Positions 11,881 through 22,652 of a stretch of DNA of 64,000 nucleotides are shown here, piece after piece. Under the pieces are notes generated by a model that searched no databases, was not told the origin of the DNA, and saw nothing but the letters and a program-made list of their open reading frames with translations. Made by a program: the position numbers and the translations under genes. How positions within the stretch are numbered: position 1 is the first letter of the stretch; each line of letters starts with the position of its first letter. The DNA comes from Gremmenia infestans (Eukaryota; Ascomycota; Leotiomycetes; Helotiales; Hamatocanthoscyphaceae), in assembly GCA_032629725.1 (NCBI GenBank), contig JAFEVB010000005.1:248001-312000 (forward strand), given 5' to 3'.

Positions 11881-14056
11881 TCATGGGCTTTCGAATGGCC
11901 CAGATATCGTGAAACTTCTCTTTCGCTTGTGTCCGGCCAGGTAGGATGTCTCATCATTAACTTTAGACTGTTGTTGTTGCTGCTGGTCCCCAGCCTGACT
12001 AGACCCTTGTCTTTGCCCCTGACTCCCCTGATCCTGGTTGTTTTGCCCCTGACTCCCAAAATTTCTGTCACCATGTTGCGCTCTCGCTGGACTTATGGTC
12101 GAATTATAAGCGCTCGTAAAATCCTGTGGCGGGTTCATCGGTGCAGTTTGAGGAATGTTAAAATTCCTGCTTCCATGGCTTTCATCAACAGGAGTCCGTG
12201 GCAACGAAAAGTCCACCGGCGCAGCCAAAGGCGCACTAGCATATCCGCCTGTGAAAGCGCTGGCAAATGAACTGCTTCGAGGGGTCGTGCCATGCGGAGA
12301 GTTGTGTTGTGTTTGAAGTGGTCGATACTGGTTCCGCAGATCTAGACTAGGGGGGAAAGCCGAGGATGACGCTCGGAGCCGCGATAATGTGGATGGTCCT
12401 GACTGCTGAACTGACGACGAAGGGCCGCTATGGGACTGAGAGTATGTCATTTGAGTAGGTGAGCTCTGGATGTTTTGGTCTAAAAATAGTCAGCGTATAG
12501 ATCTCCATCAAAGTATGAGACTAAAAGGGAAAGATTGGGACGAACTGGAAAACGCATTGGCCTCATATTGATGCGCATTGACGGAATTATTGCCAATTTG
12601 GTCTGGTTGGTACGCAGACTGCTGGCGTCCGCTCAATTGGGGACTGCCCTGGCCAGTGTTGTAGCTATTGTAGTCGATATTTTCCCCTTTCCAAGACATG
12701 CTCGACCTCAGAGGAGACTGGATCGATTCCGACCGCGATCTCGACATTGTTTCGCGCAGTTGTAAGGGTTGCAAAGGGCGAACAAGCTGTCTAGAATTAG
12801 AAAGTGCTTGGTAGCTATTTTGTCGATCGAACGGGTTTGAACTCCTTGGCCCTGCGCTCATCGGACTCGAGAGATGACTACTTCCCGGATAATATCGGTC
12901 ACCAGAGTTCAAAGATAATGGCGACAGCACATCGGGGGAACCCATCGATCCTGGAGGTGCGAATCCTACATGGCCAAAAGCTGGACTCAGACCAGTTTGG
13001 GAAATGTGGTCTTCGTGATCGTTTCTCCTCATAGTATCGACCATCAAAGGCCGCATCATATGATCGCTGTATCCTGGGACGAAGTCGACTGGCGACTGCA
13101 TCGGTGTACTAATGCCATGGACGGCCCCATAGGGAGAGTGCAAAGCCTGCACATTGTCAAAGTCATCCGGTACAGCCCTCATTTTCATCATGCGCTCTCG
13201 ATCGTCCGCTGTCAACCGCTTTATCTTCGCACGCCTAGATTTTGTCAGTCTATGTCCCACCCAAGCCCATCAATTTTTCTGGATCGTTTCACCTACCTGT
13301 TCTGAAACCAAACCTGTACCTGCCTAGGACTCAGCCCTGGGATCTCTCTCGAAAGTCGTTCTCGGTGGGCTGCGTCTGGATGCGCTTGTTTTGCGAATTC
13401 ACTCATTAGAAATCGCGTTTGCTGATGTGTTAAACTATATCATTGTCAACTTGCGTTCGCCCTGTTACTCGCGCTGGTAAATTATGCGTTTGAGAAAAAA
13501 CAACTTACCGGAAGCGCTTCATTTTTCTTCGCTCTGCTCGCCGCTCTGCCGCAGTCTGCGGTGGAGCACCCTCCTCCGGGTCAAGCAGTTCGTCATCATC
13601 GTCGTCGTCATCTTCTTCATCCTTGATTTCACTTTGAGGCCCACCACTACCTTCTTCGTTGTTTGCCAAAGTCCCTTGTTGAGCTGGCGCGCTGGATGCT
13701 GAACTCAGTGGATTCGATCCCGAGGCAAGTGAAACAGCGGTTGATTCTGTGGAAACGAGAGAATCGTCCCGGATAGGATTTGCTTGATGACCACAATCTC
13801 CTGGCGGCGCAGAGTCCGGTCTTTCTATGGCCGGAGCTGCCTGAGGAGCTGCCTGTAGCAAAGGTCCTAGGCTATGGCGGTGCCCTAATGTAGGTCTTGC
13901 ATTGTTTTGTTGCTGATTCTGATCACTCTCTGATACATTTGATGTGTTGCTTTGATCGAATGATGGTTGAAGTAAACCGTTTTCTCCTGGGAGGGGAAAT
14001 GTTGAGTACTGTTCCCGCCAGTCCGGCTGCGTTGGTAGTGGCTCAAAGTTCGACAT
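11881..14056 (-). CDS. Homeodomain transcription factor
   Basis: Four exons, 13509-14056, 13297-13434, 12546-13234 and 11881-12479, encode 657 residues. The homeodomain lies at about residues 176-235 and is assembled across two introns. It has a basic arm (AERRKMKRFR), helix 1-2 (LTHQQTRFLMSEFAKQAHPDAAHRERL) and the recognition helix VQVWFQNRRAKIKR, with the diagnostic W, F, N and R all present. The exon 2/3 junction splits the first Arg of the RR pair. The N-terminal part is Gln/Ser-rich with an acidic run of Asp/Glu just before the homeodomain; the C-terminal part is Ser/Gln/Pro-rich and probably disordered. Introns 1 and 2 are textbook. Intron 3 most likely uses a GTTCGT donor at 12545 (a GTCTCA alternative at 12526 also keeps the frame). 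Upstream ATGs up to 14308 are in frame, but 14056 gives the more protein-like start. Target genes are unknown. Confidence 0.88.
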
Positions 14057-17000
14057 GCGTGGAGACGCTGAGTTGTGATAGATCGCCTCGAGCTTACTAG
14101 AAGACCAAGTGTTCCTTCCTGTATCACATTGCCGTGTGACCAGCATTGAGAGATGTGTTTCCTTCTGATATAAGAGGACTTGGAGATCGATCCGGTATGC
14201 TGGTTGGGGGGAACCCGAGCTCCTGTCGTGGTGAGAGGAGAGTGAGCTTATGGTACGATGCCTTGGGATGAACGAAAGTAGGGGCCGCGCTGAACAGTGC
14301 CTGGTCACAGACCAGAGATGGACATGAGGCTTATTGTGAGGATGTGCCGGATGTGCGTTAGATCGCTGGAAATCCTGTCGATCGAGTTGTAGATGGGAAC
14401 GCCGAGTCCTTTCCTATGATGTCTGGAGAAGTGTTGGAGATCAGGCAAAGAAAGCTACTCGAGACTTCACCTCCAACTATAAACAAATAGGCTGTCCGAT
14501 CGAATCGTAATCTCGGCGGTAGATCAAACTGGATGGATCTGACGACTCTGGGCGTGCTTCAGAACGCGAATTCCGGCTCAAAACAGATGATACTTTCAGA
14601 AGTTCGAATTGACCGTTAAGAGACCACACGGTCAAGGCCTGAGGTGAAGCGACCTGGATGTCAAGGATGGGTCCAGTCCTTAAACAGTTGTGGCGGGTAT
14701 CCTGCGTCGTCCAAATGAAGGATAAATTACTTTCTGTTTTATGACGTGCTGCTTCCTGTTCAGGAGATCTGAGGGCTCATATGAAGTTGGACGGGGTTTG
14801 CTGTCCTGCTTTCCACGTTCGATCGGCAGAGCCGCGGGTGATATACAGCAATGTTGAAGGGTTTCGATATGATGTGGAAATATGATCACCATGACAAGGT
14901 CAATAGACCTCTATAACCCTGGTTCTTCTTTGCAAGACCCTGCCGATGCACACGGTGCCGCTGAGGCAGGTCTAGTACAGTACCGCGCCGATAACAGGCG
15001 TGCCACACGCGGAGAATTGTCGATGCTGAGCAAGACGGACAGGGGGAGCACGGTTGTTTCCAGGGTCTACACTTGGTGGGACTAGAGAAGAGCAAGCTGT
15101 AGCCTATTGTACGCACGGTCAAAAGGGAGAGAGAAGGCTTTTATTAAGTGGAAGGAAGCAACACAATGCAAGTACATCAAGTTTGTAAACATGAGAGATG
15201 GACTTAGCCACAAGAAAGAATGATAACAGAAAGGAAACCCGGCTCAAAGACTAGTCTCGTGTAGAGCTCCCGTGTGTGGCTTCTGTGGGGATTGGCAAAT
15301 GGCAGTGATGCTGCAGCAAAGATGCTGGAGACCACTCTATCGAGAGCCCCGTGCAGGATGTTGGGTAAGATGAGGGTGTGACTGGGATGTTGGGGCCTGC
15401 TGCCGGCGCAATCATCCGATACTCAGATGAAGCAGGAATAATAGGCCAACAAGAATTGGTGAGTCTTTGGACAGGGCTGCTGCGAAGTTCGCGAGGTGCA
15501 TCGATCTCAACTAAACCTGATGGAGATCAAAGGAGTATCACAGGGAGCAAGCGGAAAGATCGAGGCTGGGTCAGTGTCGCTCGAATAACTGCACTGCTAG
15601 GGCTATACATACATTTCTGCGGGTCAACGCATAACGGCTGTTAGGACTGGGGATGTTGGGATGACAAGCCAATGAGACTCTGCAAAAGTCAAGGAGACCG
15701 GGGGCTAGGATATAAGTACCGTGGCCACTGGACAACGTGACGACCCTGACGACGAAACTCTACCAGCGAAGATCTCTTGAAGCATTCAAGATGGGGAGCG
15801 GTTTGGATTGTAGATCAGTTACTTGACCTATGCCTCGAGCCTCATCCAGCAGGTCGGAATTGCAAGAAACAGCTAGCCATCGCCCCAAATGCCCTCATGT
15901 CCGAGCTCGGCTACAGCACTCACTTGAGGTTCCATGGTCCATATGGAAGAAATGCACGACGGTGCAGGCCGTTACTTGCAGCTCAAAGGACTGGGGTTGG
16001 TGGCACTAGAACGCTAAGTTATTTTTTCAACCCCGGTTGGAAAAGGGCTAGAAGGTGTCTTCGACTCTTCGCAGCATAGTAGCGGCTTTGCGGGTAACTA
16101 GTGAGGCTTGCAACCCAAAAAAGCCCACCTGCCGCCGTCGGTGGTTTCAGGGAAACTGGGATCCTTGTTCCTAACTTCCTAAGACAACCAAGGACTCCGC
16201 TACCAGTTGTGCGGCACACTATTTGGAAATTTGCATACACATTACTCTTGTAGAGGAAGGCGAGCTACACAGCTTGGGCAAAGAAGTCGAACACAATGTA
16301 ACCCCCGAAGACTACTGGGAGTCTGGGACCATGGAGGCTGGCTGCTGGCATCAGATTAGATCTGAAAAGTGCCCTCCCTCCCCTTCATAAATGTCCATCA
16401 GTTTAGACGAGATACAGTACTGTACTTGCAGGGGTTTTCTCTGGCGCCAGAAGTCTGTGCGTATCGTCCCGCCCTATCAAGCATGGACTTGTCTGCGACA
16501 TGACGATGAGACCCGAAAACGAAGAATGAAATTGCCATTGTTCTTAGCAGTCCTGGCGAATTTCGTATTTGCTATATTTTGCGGAAGAAGTTTTGGACCG
16601 CGAAATCTACTCTTTTCTTCCCCTTGCGGCCCGATCTGCCGCGGTGCGAGCTCGGATAGATATCAGTACAACTTAAAAGCCTCCTGGGAATGCGGAGGGA
16701 CGAATCGCCGGGACTCTTTCAACACTGGTATGATGGCATCTTCAACTCTAATTTGTATGGCTTAGGCTCATCTCTGGGTCCATCCATCATACCGGAGTAC
16801 CTACTGGTATATACGTCTGTGCTCGCACTGGGTCATTGACTCGGTTCCGGAATCCACGGGACCAGTCCGTGAGCATGTTGAGATTAGATTTTCGTACTTC
16901 GTACATCCCATCCTTCGAATGATCTGATACAAGGATTCTTCACGAAAGCAGATTGAGGGAGGAGGCTGCCACGATGAAACTCAACCAAAGCTCATTTCCT

Positions 17001-20000
17001 TGTCGACATTTCATATCGGTAATTACACCAGCACCTGTGCTTAGTACGCCGTACAGTACCACAATGGAATTGCGCACCGGCTTTCATCTGGAACCCAGAC
17101 GGACCGGAGTTGTATTTATTCCGTAGGGCTGAGACGCCTCGAGACGAATATTGTAACAATTGTTGAAATGAGCGGACGGTGTTGATAGATGGCACGGCAT
17201 TTTCGTCACCTGCGGTAGCTGGCCATGAATTCGGGAATATCAGGGTCACTGACTGGAACCTGAGAGATCCCCTTGAGATGGTACTGTAGGCTTCGGGGAC
17301 ATTTCCTGGCATTGTCATCGGGAGGTACTATGCTGTTACTCTAGAATAGGCATGATGTCGGTAGCCGCGGCTCGGGATCGATCCTTTCATAATTTCTTTT
17401 TCTCGAGGTCGGTCCTGCATGTGCATTTCATACGTGGAATTAGAGCAATGGAGCCGGCAGGGTCCAGTGTTGTCTGTATGTTCGCTGGCAGAGAACTTGA
17501 CGATGCAGGTACAGGTACAGGTACAACCGCACATGAAACCCGTTGTCGCGTCACTTGCTGGGCAGGAGCGCCAGTTGGCTCCTGTTTGATTCGTCTACGA
17601 GGGTATCCACCTTGTCCTGAGCCATAACGGAGGAGAGTGGAGGGGGGGTTGTGTTACCAAACCCACCCACCATACCCAAGACGGCACAGCTTACCTGCAC
17701 GTCACAGCACGAAAGCAGAACGGACCATACTTCCACACTCGGCAGACAGACGACACAGCGTGATGACAGCCTTTCCACTGCTTTATCACCTGTGGTTTGC
17801 TGCTAATATTGTTATTGATGGGGATTTTACGATGCTGACAATAATGCTAGTGTAAGGATATTAGACGCAGAATTGATTGGCATAACGGCAATACGTATTA
17901 CTATTACTAGTAATTAGGTTTGAAAGGTACAAGGGATCTCTCGGGGTATACGAAGTACAAGTGGAGTAAGGACCTGCCAATTTATGTCAAGGATGACTAA
18001 GCAGCGTCAGAGGGGGTCTAACGTGCCTGAATAGGCTTAAACCATGTCCACTACCTAGACAGTTGTGCGTGCACGCCTCGCCTGCTCTTGCCGAGAAAGG
18101 GGTATCCAAGAGGCGCATCGGAGCGTTACGTACCACAAGTAGGCCCTGACCACAATGTACTCCGCGAGATATATTCTCCGCCCACCGAGGCTTCCTAAAG
18201 GAAACTCCTAAGCACATGAAGAGTCCAACTTTGTTTGAATCTAGCGAAGGTTAGACAGATTCAAAGCCTTATCAACCAAGTTGTTGGAAAGAACGGTACC
18301 CAGGCTTTGGGTAATGGACTACGAAGTACTGCCGTGTGGTGCAATATCAGTCAATGGTAACGCTGTTGTCTCTGCTGTTGTCACCCCTCTTCGTACTGGT
18401 CTCCTGGCCAGACCCTGGACTGACGGACCTGATTATCCGGAAGATCGAGGGGTGTTCTTGCTCTTCAGACAGACCCTGTACCTGCTTTCGTCTGTTGCGT
18501 CTGGAATTTCCACCCACCGATTTGCATTGAGCCCCTTCCATCGGCTCCAGCCAGACGTATAGTGCTACCTACACCCCTTATATGAGGCTATTTGGAATAC
18601 ACAGTCGCTTCTCCGCTAAAATATAAGCCAGAAGGAGGTTCTTACCCAGCCTTCTCGTACGTTTCTTGGCCCTTCAAACGGAAGTGCTCCGTAGGTCAAC
18701 TGTTCAAGCCTATCAGCGTCATCCCAAAGGTGCCTCGTCAGATTCTCTGAATTAGGACGGTCCGGAGTATATTTTCCATTCTGCGACGGCCTCCCGGGCT
18801 CTGCCAGAATCCGCAGGTCCTTATAACGACCGGCACTTGGGGCTAATTTATTTATGTTACACTGTGGCAAGATAAGGTTGAGCATAATATACTTTTGTGG
18901 CTTTCGAACATTATGTGCCTGGTTGTATTAGCGGTCGGCATCTACACCCAGATTCTACTGGCAATTTCTCTCCGAAAACTGCCCTTCAGATCTGCTTCGG
19001 ATCATGGCTAGCCTTATCTCGGTCTTGAAACCTAGTAACATTGTCATATTATCATGTCATTGCTGTTTCATTGCCCTGTTAGTCTCAAGTAACTCGGGTC
19101 AATCGAAAATTAGAACATAAGCCTACATTGTAACGACCTCAGCTTCCTTTCCAATACTTAGATCTTCTGCAACAAGCTTGATACTAGATAGTGAGGTATA
19201 ATGCTGATAACAGATTCACATTTCCTCCCCAACTCGCACGCGGCTGGGCTTTGAATCTTAATAGGCAGCCAGCACCTATTCGTCACGCCCAAGTACGGCA
19301 AGGCCGCTCACTCAGGTTGCGTATGTCTGTTATCATTCAAACAAACACTGCTGGTTACGATTGGAAGGTCTCTTGCTCGGCCAGCTCTAGCTATTCATCT
19401 TCGAAATCAGGGAAATGTCATCCGTGCCTGTGAGATACCTTATGTCATCCAAAACAATTCAATTTAGCACTAAGATTGTTATGAAGCATATCGTGGTTTG
19501 GAGATCAACTTGGCCTAATTCTTTCATGTCTTGGAGTTTCGTCAAACGGCGATACATTTTCATAGCTAGCGCGAGTACAACAGCACACAAAACTGAGACA
19601 TAATGTCGTATAAAGTCCCAATGCCGTTTCAAGTATATTGCTACGCATTGAAAGCTCTATGCCTTGCGCGTATTTTCCACATGTCCAAACATTCAGCAAA
19701 TGACAAGATCTCTGGAACACTGAAATATAAACTGCTATTCGAAAACTTGAATCTTATTGATTGACTTTCTGAAAATTTAAGATCCTACTTGATGCAACTA
19801 AAAGGCAGAATCTAAAACGTAGCACTCCTTTTCAGCCAAAACCTTTCACTAGAAAACTTCGACCTACCACCCGCGTCAGACTCTAGTTCTCTGATCTGCT
19901 ATGAATCCGGACGGTAGAGCTTAACGGTCGTGCTCCTCGAAACCTGTCTCAACAAGATTCCGCATAGGGAAAACCAGATCTATAGTCTTCGGAGCGATTT

Positions 20001-21170
20001 GCTGTTCCAATCAACTTGCCGGCACAGAAGTGAGGCGAGACTCGCTAGATAGATGAACATTATAGGAAGGACATGATATGGCATAACACACTGAATCTGA
20101 GCATTGGCCTTCTCAATCTAATCCATTGGAGGACAATAATCTTAAGAATGGCGCGGCAGAGGGCGGCCAACAACACTACACCCACATCTGTTCTGCACCC
20201 TGATTCTTCTGTCCCACTCCAGCAGACCCATCTCTAGGACCCCCAACTTCAATCAATCGCCAACAACTTCGCAATCAAATACAGATCGAGAATCTCCTAG
20301 ACTTGTATTAACCTTCTCCAGGAAATCGCTTCACAGCTTGTCTCTTAAGACCCAACCGCTTGGTCCCCGCGTTCGATCGCGGAGTCCTTGACATCCGTGC
20401 ATCATCTCTGCAGCGTCAATCTTGAACCTTCTCCCGGTGTAAGCGTCACAGGAGGAGATCTTCTCTAGCCTTGCCCTTTCCCCGCTTTGCACGAAGGGAA
20501 AGGAAGGTGCTGAATGGGCGGTCCCCTAGGCCTCTTGCTCGTCATGCATCTTTTAGGAACCCCTCCTGACCAGTCGGTTGCAAAGTTGGGGGTCGGTACA
20601 GATAAGTCAGGGGTGCGTGAGACCTGTCAAAAAACCTAGGCCGTCGGGGTATAGTGACGGCGAATAGGTGCACGAAGAAAGCTTGTGAGGGGCATCGGCG
20701 TTGGTGCCGAACCTTTCCTACCATCAGGGTCTTGACTGTTGAACGAACGAGACTTGATAGCCTTTCGGGCAGAAATGCCTCCATTATTGTGGAGAATGCA
20801 TCATGTATTGAATAGTGAAGCACGAGAAAATGGGCCACATCTGCATGTGTGGTGTTACCATCCAAGTCCACTCGGGTGTATAATGCTGGACCAAAAGGGG
20901 GAGCTAGTCACTCAGCATCCGAGCCGGCTTTCAACTTCCTCTTTACAGACCCCAAGAGCATACTTCACGAACACGATGCTCCCATTGCTATCTTGTCCGT
21001 GGGTAATTCTCGCACAAGTAGAGTAGAAGCTTTCGCCTCGCTAACAAAGCCTGCCTCGCTCTTCCCCCCTATCTCGCTTAACAGCTTACATCCCCGACCC
21101 GTGTTACTAGTTACGGTACCTGTACGCCTTTCTAACTTGAAAGGAGCAGAAATCTACCCCAAAAATTCAA
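14057..21170. other. Gene-free stretch upstream of the homeodomain gene
   Basis: More than 7 kb without a recognisable gene on either strand. Open frames are short, start at random and show no family motif. The longest, 20542-20871 on the minus strand (109 residues) and 16391-16765 on the plus strand, are unrecognised. The stretch contains a small GGTACA tandem (about 17511-17524) and several copies of the short palindrome-like element TACGAAGTAC/GTACTTCGTAC (16894-16904, 17949-17958, 18320-18329). The first few hundred bases are presumably the leader and promoter of the homeodomain gene. The rest could hold distal regulatory DNA, non-coding transcripts or eroded repeats; the sequence alone does not decide. 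Confidence 0.5.
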
Positions 21171-21242
21171 TCTTTCTGGTGTAATCGTAGCATATGCTTG
21201 GGGTATATTCGAGCAAGACGTAGGTTCGTATCCTCCGGAAGT
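21171..21242 (+). pseudogene. tRNA-like relic, copy 1
   Basis: This segment shares with the copy at 21519 the A-box-like block TGGTGTAATCG, the GTAGCATATGCTT stretch, GAGCAAGA, and a T-arm region GTAGG-TTCGTAT-CCTCC. The B box has one change from consensus (GGTTCGTATCC), the T stem is imperfect, and no canonical 5-7-5 anticodon arm can be folded. I read it as a decayed tRNA or tRNA-derived sequence rather than a working tRNA gene. Confidence 0.5.
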
Positions 21243-21518
21243 TCCGCGAGGCTAGCTTTACGAACATGGTCCCGTCGTGGGCCGTGTTGTAATGCCGCCT
21301 CAATATTTTTATCCGCTTTTGTCAATGAGTTCCTAGTGCTCAAACGTCTTTCTATTCCGTTTCATTGTTGGATTTTTCCATCTCCTCGTTGCTCGTCAAG
21401 TGCATCAATGTCGCTCTGGTATGTAAGTCTTATGTATTCCTTGCTGCCTAGCTTGCCGCGTATACCACTCTCCATTTCAGACTAAAATTATTCATATTTC
21501 TATCAAAACAAAGCAACA

Positions 21519-21591
21519 ACCTCTTTGGTGTAATGGTAGCATATGCTTAAAGATTTTCTAGCAAGATGCAGGTTCGAATCCTGCTGGAGGT
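21519..21591 (+). pseudogene. tRNA-like sequence, copy 2 (intact Pol III boxes, non-canonical anticodon arm)
   Basis: A 73-nt segment with most tRNA landmarks. The acceptor strands ACCTCTT/TGGAGGT give six pairs and one T-T mismatch. The D arm is GTGT-loop-GCAT, with the A box TGGTGTAATGG. The T arm GCAGG-TTCGAAT-CCTGC pairs perfectly and carries a perfect B box GGTTCGAATCC. The 24 nt between the D and T arms do not form a normal 5-bp stem with a 7-nt loop. The best pairing, TGCT with AGCA, leaves a 12-nt loop, so I do not assign an anticodon. It is either a tRNA pseudogene or the head of a tRNA-derived SINE. A similar copy lies 348 bp upstream. Confidence 0.5.
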
Positions 21592-22652
21592 CTCGAGGAG
21601 AAACAACCCACTTGACCTATGTAGGCGGGTGTGTTGTAAACCCTTAAACTTTTGCTTCATTCAGTCATTTGTGTGTGGCAATTACGATCTACCATTTGAT
21701 GTATACGAAATCTTTTTTACATCCTGAATATCTTCGTTTGATTCACTTTTGAATTATTTTGCGGATTTGGCATCTTCGTGATGCTAAGCGAGGTTGAAAG
21801 GGGGCGCGGGCTCAGACATGGCGCACTCGTGCTAAGGAGTTGTCGACAGCCTGCAATACTCTAAAGGGTTTATACTGGATGATATGCAGAGGCTAGCTCT
21901 AAATGTGGGTACTTTAGAGCTAGAGTATATGTTCTCTCTTCCATAAGATAAAACTTCGCTGAAATGTCTATTTTTTTAGTTACTAGCCTGTTGTGGTCCT
22001 TTATTATTATCGTTGAAATGACTTTAGAACGATATGAACTACGAAGTACCCTAATTTACTAGCTCGATCTCCTTAGTAGACAGTTATGAAATGGTTGGAC
22101 AACGAAATCATAAGCCAGTCGACCAGGGCCGCTCACCGCACGGTCGGCCTGCGCGCAAACCAGTTTCTTGCTGCAGATGTGCACCGCAAATTCGAGCAAA
22201 GAGTCGTATTTGACACGGCCCTAGCTACACTAGTATGCACGTCACCCCACCCTAGAGAAATGTCTAGTCGAATAGGACGGCAGTCGCTACAAACACTTCC
22301 TCTAGAATTCAAACCTCGCGGCTTTCCCAAGACATAGCGCAAGAACAAGAAAGCGGGAATAGCAGCATGGTTGAGCTCAATACATCTAATAGAACTATAG
22401 AACTAGTCACCCAACTCCGCAACTCGACGTCTGTGATGAACAGAAAATAAGAACTTCATTTCATTTTGGTGGTATGTTGATGTTTATCCTACAGACGCCA
22501 TTGCAATGCAAATCATACAAACCGCTCCTTTTCTATTTGATGCTTCAGATGCCTTGAAACATTCTCCTGAGCCATCGCTGACCCGAGCCGATAGTGTCTG
22601 GATGCTGTCCAGGACCGCCGTCGGTGTGTATCGATTTCTAATGTCTCACGAG
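21592..22652. other. Remaining gene-free stretch, 1.06 kb
   Basis: 3' flank of the Aquarius gene (minus strand). It contains another TACGAAGTAC element at 22040-22049. The two overlapping short frames near 22086-22348 show no recognisable protein. Confidence 0.45.

Noticed and set aside
21519..21591. Functional tRNA gene
   Set aside because: A and B boxes are good, but no 5-bp anticodon stem with a 7-nt loop can be formed and one acceptor pair is mismatched, so no anticodon can be assigned.
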